Shown: piece by piece, positions 1 through 14,057 of the stretch | Layout of the letters: every line of letters starts with the position of its first letter | How positions within the stretch are numbered: the first letter of the stretch is position 1 | Origin: Mimachlamys varia | Taxonomy: Eukaryota > Mollusca > Bivalvia > Pectinida > Pectinidae | Direction of reading: 5' to 3' | Assembly: GCA_947623455.1 (NCBI GenBank) | Contig: OX392532.1 | Span: 3,720,001 to 3,784,000, forward strand | DNA length: 64,000 nt | Made by a program: the position numbers and the translations under genes | Notes under the pieces: generated by a model | Database searches by the model: none | Told to the model about the DNA's origin: nothing | What the model saw: the letters and a program-made list of their open reading frames with translations, nothing else

Positions 1-3000
1 AAACCCTCTGTGAAATACAACATCGCCCCATACCTTATGTTTAACATTGGAAACCCTCTGTGAAATACAACATCGCCCGATACCTTATGATTAACATTGG
101 AAACCCTCTGTGAAATACAACATCGCCCCATACCTTATGTTTAACAATGGAAACCCTCTGTGAAATACAACATCGCCCCATACTTCATGATTAACAATGG
201 AAACCCTCTGTGAAATACAACATCGCCCGATACCTTATGATTAACAATGGAAACCCTCTGTGAAATACAACATCGCCCCATACCTTATGTTTAGCATTGA
301 AAACCCTCTGTGAAATACAACATCGCCCGATACCTTATATTTAACATTGGAAACCCTCTGTGAAATACAACATCGCCCGATACCTTATATTTAACAATGG
401 AAACCCTCTGTGAAATACAACATCGCCCCATACTTCATGATTAACAATGGAACCACTCTGTGAAATACAACATCTCCCCATACCATATGTTTAACTATGG
501 AAACCCTTAGTGAAATACAACATTGCCCCATACCTTATGATTAACAATGGAAACCCTCTGTGAAATACAACATCGCCCGATATCTTATGTTTAACAATGG
601 AAACCCTCTGTGAAATACAACATCGCCCGATATCTTATGTTTAACAATGGAAACCCTCTGTGAAATACAACATCTCCCCATACCATATGTTTAACTATGG
701 AAACCCTTAGTGAAATACAACATCGCCCCATACCTTATGTTTAGCATTGAAAACCCTCTGTGAAATACAACATCGCCCCATACCTTATGTTTAACATTGG
801 AAACCCTCTATGAAATACAACATCGCCCGATACCTTATGTTTAACAATGGAAACCCTCTGTGAAATACAACATCGCCCCATACCTTTTGTTTAACATTGG
901 AAACCCTCTGTGAAATACAACATCGCCCCATACCTAATGATTAACAATGGAAACCCTCCGTGAAATACAACATCGCCCCATAGCTTATGTTTAACAATGG
1001 AAACCCTCTGTGAAATACAACATCGCCCCATAGCTTATGTTTAACAATGGAAACCCTCCGTGAAATACAACATCGCCCCATACCTTATGTTTAACAATGG
1101 AAACCCTCCGTGAAATACAACATCGCCCCATACCTTATGTTTAACAATGGAAACCCTCCGTGAAATACAACATCGCCCCATACCTTTTGTTTAACATTGG
1201 AAACCCTCTGTGAAATACAACATCGCCCCATACCTTATGATTAACAATGGAAACCCTCCGTGAAATACAACATCGCCCCATAGCTTATGTTTAACAATGG
1301 AAACCCTCCGTGAAATACAACATCGCCCCATACCTTATGTTTAACAATGGAAACCCTCTGTGAAATACAACATCGCCCCATACCTTATGATTAACAATGG
1401 AAACCCTCTGTGAAATACAACATCGCCCCATACTTCATGATTAACAATGGAAACCCTCTGTGAAATACAACATCGCCCCATACCTTATGTTTAACAATGG
1501 AAACCCTCTGTGATATACAACATCGCCCGATACCTTATGATTAACAATGGAAACCCTCTGTGAAATACAACATCGCCCCATAGCTTATGTTTAACAATGG
1601 AAACCCTCTGTGAAATACAACATCGCCCCATACCTTATGATTAACAATGGAAACCCTCTGTGAAATACAACATCGCCCCATACCTTATGATTAACAATGG
1701 AAACCCTCTGTGAAATACAACATCGCCCCATACCTTATGATTAACAATGGAAACCCTCTGTGAAATACAACATCGCCCCATACCTTATGATTAACAATGG
1801 AAACCCTCTGTGAAATACAACATCGCCCCATACCTTATGATTAACAATGGAAACCCTCTGTGAAATACAACATCGCCCCATACCTTATGTTTAACAATGG
1901 AAACCCTCTGTGAAATACAACATCGCCCCATACCTTATGATTAACAATGGAAACCCTCTGTGAAATACAACATCGCCCGATACCTTATGTTTAACACTGG
2001 AAACCCTCTGTGAAATACAACATCGCCCCATACCTTATGTTTAACAATGGAAACCCTCCGTGAAATACAACATCGCCCCATACCTTATGTTTAGCATTGG
2101 AAACCCTCTGTGAAATACAACATCGCCCGATACCTTTTGATTAACAATGGAAACCCTCTGTGAAATACAACATCGCCCCATAGCTTATGTTTAACAATGG
2201 AAACCCTCTGTGAAATACAACATCGCCCCATACCTTATGATTAACAATGGAAACCCTCTGTGAAATACAACATCGCCCCATACCTTATGATTAACAATGG
2301 AAACCCTCTGTGAAATACAACATCGCCCCATACCTTATGTTTAGCATTGGAAACCCTCTGTGAAATACAACATCGCCCCATACCTTATGATTAACACTGG
2401 AAACCCTCTGTGAAATACAACATCGCCCCATACCTTATGATTAACAATGGAAACCCTCTGTGAAATACAACATCGCCCCATACCTTATGTTTAGCATTGG
2501 AAACCCTCTGTGAAATACAACATCGCCCGATACCTTTTGATTAACAATGGAAACCCTCTGTGAAATACAACATCGCCCCATACCTTTTGATTAACAATGG
2601 AAACCCTCTGTGAAATACAACATCGCCCGATACCTTTTGATTAACAATGGAAACCCTCTGTGAAATACAACATCGCCCCATAGCTTATGTTTAACAATGG
2701 AAACCCTCTGTGAAATACAACATCGCCCGATACCTTATGATTAACAATGGAAACCCTCTGTGAAATACAACATCGCCCCATACCTTATGATTAACATTGG
2801 AAACCCTCTGTGAAATACAACATCGCCCCATACCTTATGATTAGCAATGGAAACCCTCTGTGAAATACAACATCGCCCCATACCTTATGTTTAACAATGG
2901 AAACCCTCTGTGAAATACAACATCGCCCCATACCTTATGATTAACATTGGAAACCCTCTGTGAAATACAACATCGCCCCATACCTTATGATTAGCAATGG

Positions 3001-6000
3001 AAACCCTCTGTGAAATACAACATCGCCCCATACCTTATGTTTAACAATGGAAACCCTCTGTGAAATACAACATCGCCCCATACCTTATGTTTAACAATAG
3101 AAACCCTCTGTGAAATACAACATCGCCCCATACCTTATGTTTAACAATGGAAACCCTCTGTGAAATACAACATCGCCCGATACCTTATGTTTAACATTGG
3201 AAACCCTCTGTGAAATACAACATCGCCCCATACCTTATGATTAACATTGGAAACCCTCTGTGAAATACAACATCGCCCCATACCTTATGTTTAACAATGG
3301 AAACCCTCTGTGAAATACAACATCGCCCGATACCTTATGATTAACATTGGAAACCCTCTGTGAAATACAACATTGCCTGATACCTTATGTTTAACAATGG
3401 AAACCCTCAGTGAAATACAACATCGCCCGATACCTTATGTTTAACATTGGAAACCCTCTGTGAAATACAACATCGCCCCATACCTTATGATTAACAATGG
3501 AAACCCTCTGTGAAATACAACATCGCCCCATACCTTATGTTTAACATTGGAAACCCTCCGTGAAATACAACATCGCCCCATACCTAATGTTTAACAATGG
3601 AAACCCTCTGTGAAATACAACATCTCCCCATACCATATGTTTAACTATGGATACCCTTAGTGAAATACAACATTGCCTGATATCTTATGATTAACATTGG
3701 AAACCCTCTGTGAAATACAACATCGCCCCATACCTTATGATTAACATTGGAAACCCTCTGTGAAATACAACATATCCCGATACCTTTTGATTAACAATGG
3801 AAACCCTCTGTGAAATACAACATCGCCCCATACCTTATGATTAACATTGGAAACCCTCTGTGAAATACAACATCGCCCCATACCTTATGTTTAACAATGG
3901 AAACCCTCTGTGAAATACAACATCGCCCGATACCTTATGATTAACATTGGAAACCCTCTGTGAAATACAACATTGCCTGATACCTTATGTTTAACAATGG
4001 AAACCCTCAGTGAAATACAACATCGCCCGATACCTTATGTTTAACATTGGAAACCCTCTGTGAAATACAACATCGCCCCATACCTTATGATTAACAATGG
4101 AAACCCTCTGTGAAATACAACATCGCCCCATACCTTATGTTTAACATTGGAAACCCTCCGTGAAATACAACATCGCCCCATACCTTATGTTTAACAATGG
4201 AAACCCTCTGTGAAATACAACATCTCCCCATACCATATGTTTAACTATGGATACCCTTAGTGAAATACAACATTGCCTGATATCTTATGATTAACATTGG
4301 AAACCCTCTGTGAAATACAACATCGCCCCATACCTTATGATTAACATTGGAAACCCTCTGTGAAATACAACATATCCCCATACCTTATGATTAACATTGG
4401 AAACCCTCTGTGAAATACAACATCGCCCCATACCTTATGTTTAACAATGGAAACCCTCTGTGAAATACAACATCGCCCGATACCTTATGTTTAACATTGG
4501 AAACCCTCTGTGAAATACAACATCTCCCCATACCATATGTTTAACTATTGATAACCCTTAGTGAAATACAACATCGCCCCATACCTTATGTTTAGCATTG
4601 GAAACCCTCTGTGAAATACAACATCGCCCGATACCTTATGTTTAACAATGGAAACCCTCTGTGAAATACAACATCGCCCGATACCTTATGTTTAACATTG
4701 GAAACCCTCTGTGAAATACAACATCTCCCCATACCATATGTTTAACTATTGATAACCCTTAGTGAAATACAACATCGCCCCATACCTTATGTTTAACAAT
4801 GGAAACCCTCTGTGAAATACAACATCGCCCCATACCTTATGTTTAACAATGGAAACCCTCTGTGAAATACAACATCGCCCCATACCTTATGTTTAACATT
4901 GGAAACCCTCTGTGAAATACAACATCGCCCCATACCTTATGTTTAACAATGGAAACCCTCTGTGAAATACAACATCGCCCGATATCTTATATTTAACATT
5001 GGAAACCCTCTGTGAAATACAACATCGCCCGATACCTTATGTTTAACAGTGGAAACCCTCTGTGAAATACAACATCGCCCCATACCTTATGTTTAACATT
5101 GGAAACCTTCTGTGAAATACAACATCGCCCGATATCTTATATTTAACATTGGAAACCCTCTGTGAAATACAACATCGCCCCATACCTTATGTTTAACATT
5201 GGAAACCCTCTGTGAAATACAACATCGCCCCATACCTTATGTTTAACATTGGAAACCCTCTGTGAAATACAACATCGCCCCATACCTTATGTTTAACAAT
5301 GGAAACCCTCTGTGAAATACAACATCGCCCGATATCTTATATTTAACATTGGAAACCCTCTGTGAAATACAACATCGCCCCATACCTTATGTTTAACATT
5401 GGAAACCCTCTGTGAAATACAACATCGCCCCATACCTTATGATTAACAATGGAAACCCTCTGTGAAATACAACATCGCCCGATATCTTATGTTTAACATT
5501 GGAAACACTCTGTGAAATACAACATCGCCCCATACCTTATGATTAACATTGAAAACCCTCTGTGAAATACAACATCGCCCCATACCTTATGATTAACATT
5601 GAAAACCCTCTGTGAAATACAACATCGCCCCATACCTTATGATTAACATTGGAAACCCTCTGTGAAATACAACATCGCCCGATACCTTATGATTAACATT
5701 GGAAACCCTCTGTGAAATACAACATCGCCCCATACCTTATGTTTAACAATGGAAACCCTCTGTGAAATACAACATCGCCCCATACCTTATGTTTAACAAT
5801 GGAAACCCTCTGTGAAATACAACATTGCCCGATACCTTATGTTTAACATTGGAAACCCTCTGTGAAATACAACATCGCCCCATACCTTATGTTTAACATT
5901 GGAAACCCTCCGTGAAATACAACATCGCCCCATACCTTATGTTTAACAATGGAAACCCTCTGTGAAATACAACATCGCCCCATACCTTATGTTTAACATT

Positions 6001-6673
6001 GGAAACCCTCTGTGAAATACAACATCGCCCCATACCTTATGTTTAACAATGGAAACCCTCTGTGAAATACAACATCGCCCCATACCTTATGTTTAACAAT
6101 GGAAACCCTCTGTGATATACAACATTGCCCGATACCTTATGTTTAACAATGGAAACCCTCTGTGAAATACAACATCGCCCCATACCTTATGTTTAACAAT
6201 GGAAACCCTCTGTGAAATACAACATCGCCCCATACCTTATGTTTAACAATGGAAACCCTTTGTGAAATACAACATCGCCCCATACCTTATGATTAACATT
6301 GGAAACCCTCTGTGAAATACAACATCGCCCCATACCTTATGTTTAACAATGGAAACCCTCTGTGAAATACAACATCGCCCCATACCTTATGATTAACAAT
6401 GGAAACCCTCGGTGAAATACAACATTGCCCCATACCTTATGTTTAACATTGGAAACCCTCTGTGAAATACAACATCTCCCCATACCTTCTGTTTAACAAT
6501 GGAAACCCTCTGTGAAATACAACTTCGCCCGATACCTTATGTTTAACAATGGAAACCCTCTGTGAAATACAACTTCGCCCGATACCTTATGTTTAACAAT
6601 GGAAACCCTCTGTGAAATACAACATCGCCCCATACTTTATGATTAACATTGGAAACCCTCTGTGAAATACAAC
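1..6673. repeat. Tandem array A, 50-bp unit, about 133 copies
   Basis: The unit contains AAACCCTCTGTGAAATACAA followed by CATCGCCCCATACC and a variable tail ending in TTAACAATGG or TTAACATTGG. The period is exactly 50 bp almost throughout, so the units line up with the sequence rows. Copies differ at a few recurring sites (CGCCCC or CGCCCG, TTATGT or TTATGA, AACATT or AACAAT). A block near 3361-3720 is repeated almost unchanged near 3961-4320, 600 bp or 12 units later. Near 4550 and 4755 units of 51 bp shift the register. The array runs off the left window edge, so its full size is unknown. It probably lies in an upstream intron of the UNC93A-like gene. Confidence 0.98.
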
Positions 6674-7479
6674 ACTGCCACTGCTGAAGAGAGAGGGACG
6701 ATAATCAAGTCACATACATACATGTATATATTAGATTAGTATGCTAGACACTACCTACCGAACTCGTCCTGTTTATGCTTGAACTATTTACGATGTTAGT
6801 ATTTACGATATTTGTAGCATGTAATTGTAGATCAAAGTTGAGCGCACTGCTAGTTAATCAGTAACCAATCCATAAATCCCACTCCATCGCGACTCCCTCT
6901 CAGTTTGTTGCTTTCTTCAAAGGCTGGTTTCGTGTGTGTGCGATACACAAATCACGTCGTGTTTATAAAACGCTGATAAATGAGGATAACAAAGATGGTT
7001 TATATTCGCCACATGTATTTTGGGTGCACTCTGGATTATTATCACGCAATTGCATTTACCATTGGGAGAGTTTTAGAAATTCTGAAAAGGGATGGGAGCG
7101 GTATACATACTGTTCCTGGTAGAACTGGGTTGCTGTGTTTGTTTGTTCGATGAAATTAGATCGATGGAATTTGTATAGAAATGTATGTAATAAAACCTTT
7201 AAACCCATTACTAGGTTCGTGGGAAGATTAGGCTTGATCTAAAAAGGAAACTGATTTTATCCCTCCCCTCTCCTCACCTCCGTAGATTCTTGGGATGGTT
7301 TCTCTCCGTCTTGTGCTAAAGGTACATTACAGAATTCAAGAACAATTCTGTTCTATGTCATTACCTGTGTATCGTAGAAACGTGTATCGTAGGAGACAAC
7401 TTATAGGCGACCACCTGTATTCTACAGCAGCGACATGTAAAAACCAACATTTAAGTACTGCCTTCTTCTGCTATCAAAC
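6674..7479. other. Non-repetitive spacer between arrays A and B
   Basis: AT-rich single-copy-looking sequence. Short open frames occur (6934-7122 and the start of one at 7295), but they match no family I know and have no convincing splice sites. I see no gene here. Confidence 0.5.
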
Positions 7480-9530
7480 ATCTATATCAAATCATACCCC
7501 TAAACACCTATATCAAACCATACCCCTTAACACCTATATCAAACCATACCCCTTAACACCTATATCAAGCCATAACCCTAATCACCTATATCAAACCATA
7601 CCCCTAAACACCTATATCAAGCCATACCCCTTAACACCTATATCAAGCCATACCCCTTAACACCTATATCAAGCCATACCCCTAAACATCTATATCAAAC
7701 CATACCCCTTAACACCTATATCAAGCCATACCCCTTAACACCTATATCAAACCATACCCCTTAACACCTATATCAAGCCATACCCCTAAACACCTATATC
7801 AAGCCATACCCCTTAACACCTAAATCAAGCCATACCCCTTAACACCTATATCAAGCCATACCCCTTAACACCTATATCAAACCATACCCCTTAACACCTA
7901 TATCAAGCCATACCCCTTAACACCTATATCAAACCATACCCCTAAACACCTATATCAAACCATACCCCTTAACACCTATATCAAACCATACCCCTTAACA
8001 CCTATATCAAACCATACCCCTTAACTCCTATACCAAACCATACCCCTAAACACCTATATCAAACCATACCCCTTAACACCTATATCAAGCCATACCCCTT
8101 AACACCTATATCATGCCATACCCCTAATCACCTTTATCAAACCATACCCCTTAACACCTATATCAAGCCATACCCCTAAACACCTATATCAAGCCATACC
8201 CCTTAACACCTATATCAAGCCATACCCCTTAACACCTATATCAAGCCATACCCCTTAACACCTATATCAAACCATACCCCTTAACACCTATATCAAGCCA
8301 TACCCCTTAACTCCTATACCAAACCATACCCCTAAACACCTATATCAAACCATACCCCTTAACACCTATATCAAACCATACCCCTTAACACCTATATCAA
8401 GCCATACCCCTTAACTCCTATACCAAACCATACCCCTTAACTCCTATATCAAACCATACCCCTTAACACCTATATCAAGCCATATCCCTTAACACCTATA
8501 TCAAGCCATACCCCTAAACATCTATATCAAACCATACCCCTAAACACCTATATCATGCCATACCCCTAATCACCTTTATCAAACCATGCCCCTTAACACC
8601 TATATCAAACCGTATCCATTAACACCTATATCAAGCCATACCCCTAAACACCTATATCAAACCATACCCCTTAACACCTATATCAAACCATACCCCTTAA
8701 CACCTATATCAAACCATACCCCTTAACACCTATATCAAGCCATACCCCTAAACACCTATATCAAACCATACCCCTTAACACCTATATCAAACCATACCCC
8801 TTAACACCTATATCAAACCATACCCCTTAACACCTATATCAAACCATGCCCCTAAACACCTATATCAAACCATACCCCTTAACACCTATATCAAACCATA
8901 CCCCTTAACACCTATATCAAACCATACCCCTTAACACCTATATCAAACCATGCCCCTAAACACCTATATCAAACCATACCCCTTGACACCTATATCAAGC
9001 CATACTCCTTAACACCTATATCGAACCATGCCCCTAAACACCTATATCAAACCATACCCCTTAACACCTATATCAAGCCATACCCCTAATCACCTATATC
9101 AAACCATACCCCTTAACACCTATATCAAACCATACCCCTTAACACCTATATCAAACCATGCCCCTAAACACCTATATCAAACCATACCCCTAAACACCTA
9201 TATCAAGCCATACCCCTAATCACCTTTATCAAACCATACCCCTTAACACCTATATCAAGCCATACCCCTTAACACCTATATCAAACCATACCCCTTAACA
9301 CCTATATCAAGCCATACCCCTTAACACCTATATCAAATCATACCCCTAATCACCTTTATCAAACCATACCCCTAAACACCTATATCAAACCATGCCCCTT
9401 AACACCTATATCAAACCATACCCCTAATCACCTTTATCAAACCATACTCCTAAACACCTATATCAAACCATACCCCTAAACACCTATATCAAACCATGCC
9501 CCTTAACACCTATATCAAACCATATCCCCA
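7480..9530. repeat. Tandem array B, 26-bp unit, about 79 copies
   Basis: The unit is CACCTATATCAAACCATACC followed by CCTTAA or CCTAAA. Variants swap AAACC for AAGCC and CACCTATAT for CACCTTTAT. Each unit contains CCCCTTAA or CCCCTAAA, so it has a loose CCCTAA-like flavour without being a telomere repeat. Because 26 is not a multiple of three and the unit lacks stops in some frames, long spurious open frames arise (for example 7295-7660 and 9028-9219). Confidence 0.97.
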
Positions 9531-10168
9531 ATTAATGATCTTCATTTCTACATGTATCTATTTTCACTTTCCGTGGTGTCTCCCTATAAACACCCGTTAT
9601 AATTATAACTCAGATATACCAATACAATAACTGGTAATAGCAGTGTTTCGTGACTGGCCTCCTTATACAGCTAGTGATGTCAGAACAGCCTGATAATATT
9701 TACAAAATGTGATTAGGTTGGGAACTATGCTATAGCGTTCAGGTTTATCATTATTTAAAGAGTTTTGTATAATATTATCTTCAGTGATGGAAAACAATTT
9801 AAAGCCATACTGTACCTTAACCACTGAAGTAGATTGAAACCCCTAAATAGCTATCTAGACTGCAATTAATCGTCTGAAACCTCGGGTATTATGTTAGTAG
9901 GCACCACTGACTACAAGTTTGTAAGTTGGAGTCTGCAGACTGTGTCCTTGGGCTATGGCACTTCACTCATAAAGTCTGAGTTTCTTTCGTAAATATGCCC
10001 TAGCTATAGTCAGGGCCAGATGGAGCTCGGGCTATTGGTCCGCCTTACTCTGGTGTTTTTTTCGTGACTAGTACTTGAACTATGTATAGATGTAGACTTG
10101 TTATATTTGTTTAAAAGTCGAAAACTTTGTAAAAATATTCTTTGAAAACTTTTTATTTTATTTTGCAG
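9531..10168. other. Spacer before the UNC93A-like exon
   Basis: AT-rich, with no recognisable coding exon. It ends in a pyrimidine-rich tract and TTTTGCAG, the 3' splice site of the exon that starts at 10169. It is therefore read as intron. Confidence 0.6.
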
Positions 10169-10439
10169 GCCTACATTTCCTGTACACTAGGTGTCACTAG
10201 TATCGGGCCAGTGATGATATGTTTCGGAGCCGTGAGCGCTGTGAGCTGTGTCATGATTGGTTACTTTGCCAGCAAGCATATCAAACGGTTCGCATTCATC
10301 TCCGCCGGCGCCACTTTTAATGTAGGACTCCTGATAGTACTGTGGCTGTGGAAACCAAGTCCGAACGACATCCCAAACTTCTTCGTGGTGGCCGGATGTC
10401 TGGGTCTGTGTGACGCCATTTGGCAGACCCAAACCTACA
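10169..10439 (+). CDS. UNC93A: UNC93A-like, penultimate coding exon
   Basis: The exon follows TTTTGCAG and ends before GTACGT (donor GT at 10440-10441). It has 271 bases: phase 0 at entry and phase 1 at exit. It encodes helices around CTLGVTSIGPVMICFGAVSA, RFAFISAGATFNVGLLIVLW and FFVVAGCLGLCDAIWQTQTY. The reading frame stays open past the donor to 10510, but the family similarity stops at the junction. Confidence 0.9.
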
Positions 10440-13400
10440 GTACGTACATACTGATACATGTATCGCCTCCCAGCGCATTGGTGATGTCCCATCCTAGCAG
10501 GGCCATTTAAGTATTGAATTGTTTTCAGTTGGATTTCATAGGCTAACAAGAATGCCAATATTGGTCAAAGGCAAACTCAATGAAGCAAGCGCTTCGTGTT
10601 GGATTTGCCTTCGTCCTGTTTGTATTCATATTGCCTATGACTTATTGGTATCTGTAAATGTCGTAAAACAATCAAATATACATTCATTTTCTTATTCAGC
10701 CTTGAGTTCAAATAATATATGAATGGATAGGACAGTCATTGCCCGGAGATATGATATTCAACATAACAAATATGACGTCATTATAATAATCTATGGCCTT
10801 CGTAGGCTAAAATGTTTGGTTTATTTTGTTGTACGTCCTATAAACAACCAGGGTCACTTAAGGACGTGCCAGGTTTTGGAGGTGAAGGAAAGCCGGAGAA
10901 CCCGGAGAAAAACCACCGACCTACGGTCAGTACTTTGCAACTGCCCCGCTAGGGTTTCGAACTCGTAACCCAGATGTGGAGCCTAGGGCTAGTGGTAGAA
11001 TGTCGGAACACCTTAACCACTCTCCCACCGCGCCCTCCATAGGCTAAGTGAATGCAAACTGAACTCGGTAAATTATATAGTGGCAATGTCATTGTGAAAA
11101 TAGGGATGTTGATCTCTTATAGCGTCATTAATTTAGCTATATAAATCTGTCCGTCCGTCTGTCCGTCCAGCGTCAACTCCTTACTTTGAATAGTTTCTTG
11201 TATGTATATGTCATTGACCAGCTTTCTAGGATGAAAAAGTATCAAATTTTATCTAAGAACAACGTTCAAGGTCAAGGGTGTAAGATATATTGAATTGTTA
11301 ATTTAAAAATCAAAAGGTTCTTGGTAGTTTTTTTTCTAGTCGCATGAAGGGATGAAAATTACAGCTAACAAATGACTTCGTCAAATGAATGATCTCTACT
11401 TTCAAGATCAATTCTGTCAAACTTGTTGAAAAAGTCCATTTTTACTGATGTGAACACAGATATTTCTAACCTTGATAAAACAAAACAATATCTTGTCAGC
11501 ATAGTAACTACTGTTTTATGAATGTTAATAGGATAAAGTTACTAAAACCTTTGTAATGGTGTAGAAAATGAATTTTACGTGAACGTACAAAAGGTATCAC
11601 AAATACATGTAGTACCTCGTCCAGCTCGCTATTCTCTGTCATTACTAGTTGTGTAATACTGGCCTTTCTAGGGCAATATATATAATTATGATCGCTGTCG
11701 TTTTCTCTCATTTCTAGGTGTGTAATACTGGTCTGTCCAGGGCAATACACCTATGATCGCTGTGGTTTTCTCTCATCTCTAGGTGTGTAATACTGGTTTG
11801 TCTAGGGCAATACACCTATGATCGTTGTGGTTTTCTCTCATTTCTAGGTGTGTAATACTGATCTGTCTAGGGCAATACACCTATGATCGTTGTGGTTTTC
11901 TCTCATTTCTAGGTGTGTAATACTGATCTGTCTAGGGCAATACACCTATGGTCGTTGTGGTTTTCTCTCATTTCTAGGTGTGTAATACTGGTCTGTCTAG
12001 GGCAATACACCTATGATCGTTGTGGTTTTCTCTCATTTCTAGGTGTGTAATACTGATCTGTCTAGGGCAATACACCTATGATCGCTGTGGTTGTATTAGG
12101 TCTGTATTACAGCATCGGCGTGACGTCACAATGGTCCAACAATGACGCGTCGTCACGAATACAGTAAACGAGAAAATGGCAACGTGATGAAATTAAAATC
12201 TTTCATGCTACATTTAACAGTAAGCATTAGAAAGTTGAGATCATTTCGTTCCGTACAAACAAGGTTGGAAAATCTCGGATATGCTTTTTCTCGCTGACAG
12301 ATTTGTTTTCGCCAAAAAAAATAAAACTCAAGGCAAAGTTGATTTTTTTACAAAAATGTTTGTTGAGATTGTTCAGGTAGTTAGGATGAGTTATATAATC
12401 TTTCGTGACCAAAGGTATAATTCCACCCGGGGATTTTTTTCAAATTTAGCGAAACCCTCGACAAAGCCTCGGATTTTACCTTTGATATTCCCTTGGTTGG
12501 AAGTTTCCTATATTACTCCCCTAGTCATTCATATAGGTTTTACTATTTCATGAAAGAGTCTTATAGTATTTCACGTGGCAGTCGTTCACGTTCAGGATTA
12601 AAGGCAAAATGTCGGCCCTGATGTGGATCACATTTCCATTTCATTAATATTATAAAATTATCTATTGGAAATGGAATATTTTTGAAATTGTTGTTCTATT
12701 AGGATCAGTTAATTTCTAAAAAAAAAAACAAAACAAGCCGAGGTTTTCTACCGAGACCGTCACAAATGTGGTTATTTGATTGATAGTCCACGTTAATATA
12801 ACATGGGAAGGGAATACACTAGGGGGTCGTTGATCATTTTCTGACAGTAATTCCACACTATTGCTAGTCTGATATTGGATAGAACCTCAAGGGAGTGTTA
12901 TTTCACTTTTAATCATTGTGATGTTAGCACATCTAACATTAACCAACCATTGACTGTCATGCATGATAAACATATGTATATATGATCAGTCTAGGTATGA
13001 CCATGGCTGTGTGTGTTGTAGTATTGACTATTATATCGTAGTATGATGTTGCTGGTAGGAGGGGGAAGGGGCATAACTCCTGCATTTAGATGCGATGAGG
13101 AGACACAACTCTGGCTTTGTTCTGCTGTTATTTGAAACACAACAAAATCCAGCGATAACTACTTGATGGTGCTAGGACAATACAATCAGATCAGACAAAC
13201 CAGTGATGACTACTTGATGATGCTAGGACAATACAATCAGGTCAGACAAACCAGTGATGACTACTTGATGGTGCTAGGACAATACAATCAGATCAGACAA
13301 ACCAGTGATGACTACTTCATGGTGCTAGATCTAGGACAATATGATCAGATCAGACAAACCAGTAATGACTGCATGCCATCTCACTATTTTGTTAAATATA

Positions 13401-13887
13401 CATGAAGCTTTCCAGATTAACCAAAATCTCCTGCAATGGTCGGACAATTTAGTCGCGTCTGCCCTTCATCATCCTATCGTTTTCGAATAAGAGTTTGTGT
13501 GTACACAGTACATGTAATAACATTTACTGCAATTGATAATGTCTTAACTAATTCTGCTAGGATTTTCTTAAATATGTACTAGGCATCCTTACTCAAATAG
13601 TAACGGTAGACAAAGAGATTTCTCTGCATCAATAGCGGTTTTTATTTATCCTTTCAGCATTGTTCGGTGTACTATTCCTCGACAGACAAGAGGCAGCCTT
13701 TTCCTCGTACCGGATGTTCTATGCTACCGGATGTGCCGTTGCGTTTGGTTACAGCCACTTCCTGTGCGTTCAGACCAAGGTGTACGTTCTGGGCGTGGTG
13801 CTCGTGCTCGCGTTGATAATGTATTGTGTGATCGAGATGAAAGTCCAGCTACAGAGTCAGCACATCAAAGACATCGTCGCCTTGTAG
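10169..13887 (+). CDS. UNC93A: UNC93A-like membrane protein, 3' end (two terminal coding exons)
   Basis: UNC93 proteins are polytopic membrane proteins of the major facilitator superfold. The UNC-93 protein of nematodes regulates a potassium channel; the role of UNC93A is poorly known. Two exons join in phase: the first is 90 codons plus one base, and the second supplies the rest of a Thr codon, giving 166 residues in total. Family hallmarks are GPVMICFGAVSAV, the LWLWKP turn before a helix, DAIWQTQTY immediately before the junction, LFGVLF after it, then EAAFSSYRMF and AFGYSHFLCVQTKVY. About five hydrophobic helices are visible, matching the C-terminal half of the family. The stop is TAG at 13885-13887. 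The N-terminal half is not seen and is presumably before base 1, beyond arrays A and B. The intron holds a SINE and arrays C and D. The gene is convergent with the NUDT9-like gene. Paralogue assignment within the UNC93 family is tentative. Confidence 0.9.
10811..11039 (-). mobile_element. tRNA-derived SINE
   Basis: Read on the minus strand, the head starts GGCGCGGTGGGAGAGTGGTT (A-box-like) and continues to GGGTTACGAGTTCGAAACCC (B-box-like), as in a Leu/Ser-type tRNA with a long variable arm. A central motif TTTTTCTCCGGGTTCTCCGG follows, then an A-rich tail. The exact 8-bp direct repeat TAGGCTAA flanks it at 10803-10810 and 11040-11047, as expected of a target-site duplication. Similar SINEs with this central motif are known in bivalves; the exact family name is not claimed. 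It lies in the UNC93A-like intron, antisense to the gene. Confidence 0.8.
11632..12092. repeat. Tandem array C, 65-bp unit, about 7 copies
   Basis: The unit includes GATCGTTGTGGTTTTCTCTC, then ATTTCTAGGTGTGTAATACT and GTCTAGGGCAATACACCTAT. The spacing between successive GATCG sites is 65 bp (for example 11755 to 11820). The first copies are the most diverged. It lies inside the UNC93A-like intron. Confidence 0.93.
12385..12566. repeat. Decayed palindromic element related to 48644-48817
   Basis: The stretch carries TTCCACCCGGGGATTTTT, CCCTCGACAAAGCCTCGGAT and GAAAGAGTCTTATA. The same series of motifs appears in the much cleaner palindrome at 48644-48817. Pairing of the arms is poor here, so this is read as an old, degraded copy. 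Confidence 0.35.
13151..13369. repeat. Tandem array D, 51-bp unit, about 4 copies
   Basis: Each unit reads GATGACTACTTGATGGTGCT, AGGACAATACAATCAGATCA, GACAAACCAGT. Because 51 is a multiple of three, the array stays open in one frame (13163-13405), but it shows no protein family and is treated as noncoding. The last copy has a small CTAGAT insertion. It lies in the UNC93A-like intron, 290 bp before the last exon. Confidence 0.93.
13658..13887 (+). CDS. UNC93A: UNC93A-like, terminal coding exon
   Basis: The exon follows CTTTCAG. Its first two bases complete the Thr codon begun at 10439. It encodes LFGVLFLDRQEAAFSSYRMF, then GCAVAFGYSHFLCVQTKVYV and a last hydrophobic helix (LGVVLVLALIMYCVIE). 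A short polar tail follows to the TAG stop. Confidence 0.9.
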
Positions 13888-14057
13888 AGAGGGATTCCTG
13901 TCAGGCAGGTTTACAACCGGTACTGCCAAACGAACGTTTGCCTGCATAAAACAGGTGTCGAAAAAGCAGTTCCAATTGTACATAACATATCCACATCATT
14001 TAGTTAACAACAAAGATATCTCGTCCTATGTACTGTTCGGATCTTGAGCGGGTCGAT

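Noticed and set aside
7295..9219. Open frames 7295-7660 and 9028-9219 encoding repeated TYIKPYPLTPIS
   Set aside because: They are translations of the 26-bp array in frames that happen to lack stops; no start context, splice sites or family match.
1..9530. CRISPR-like array appearance
   Set aside because: There are no unique spacers between direct repeats; units are contiguous head-to-tail copies, and the host is an animal.
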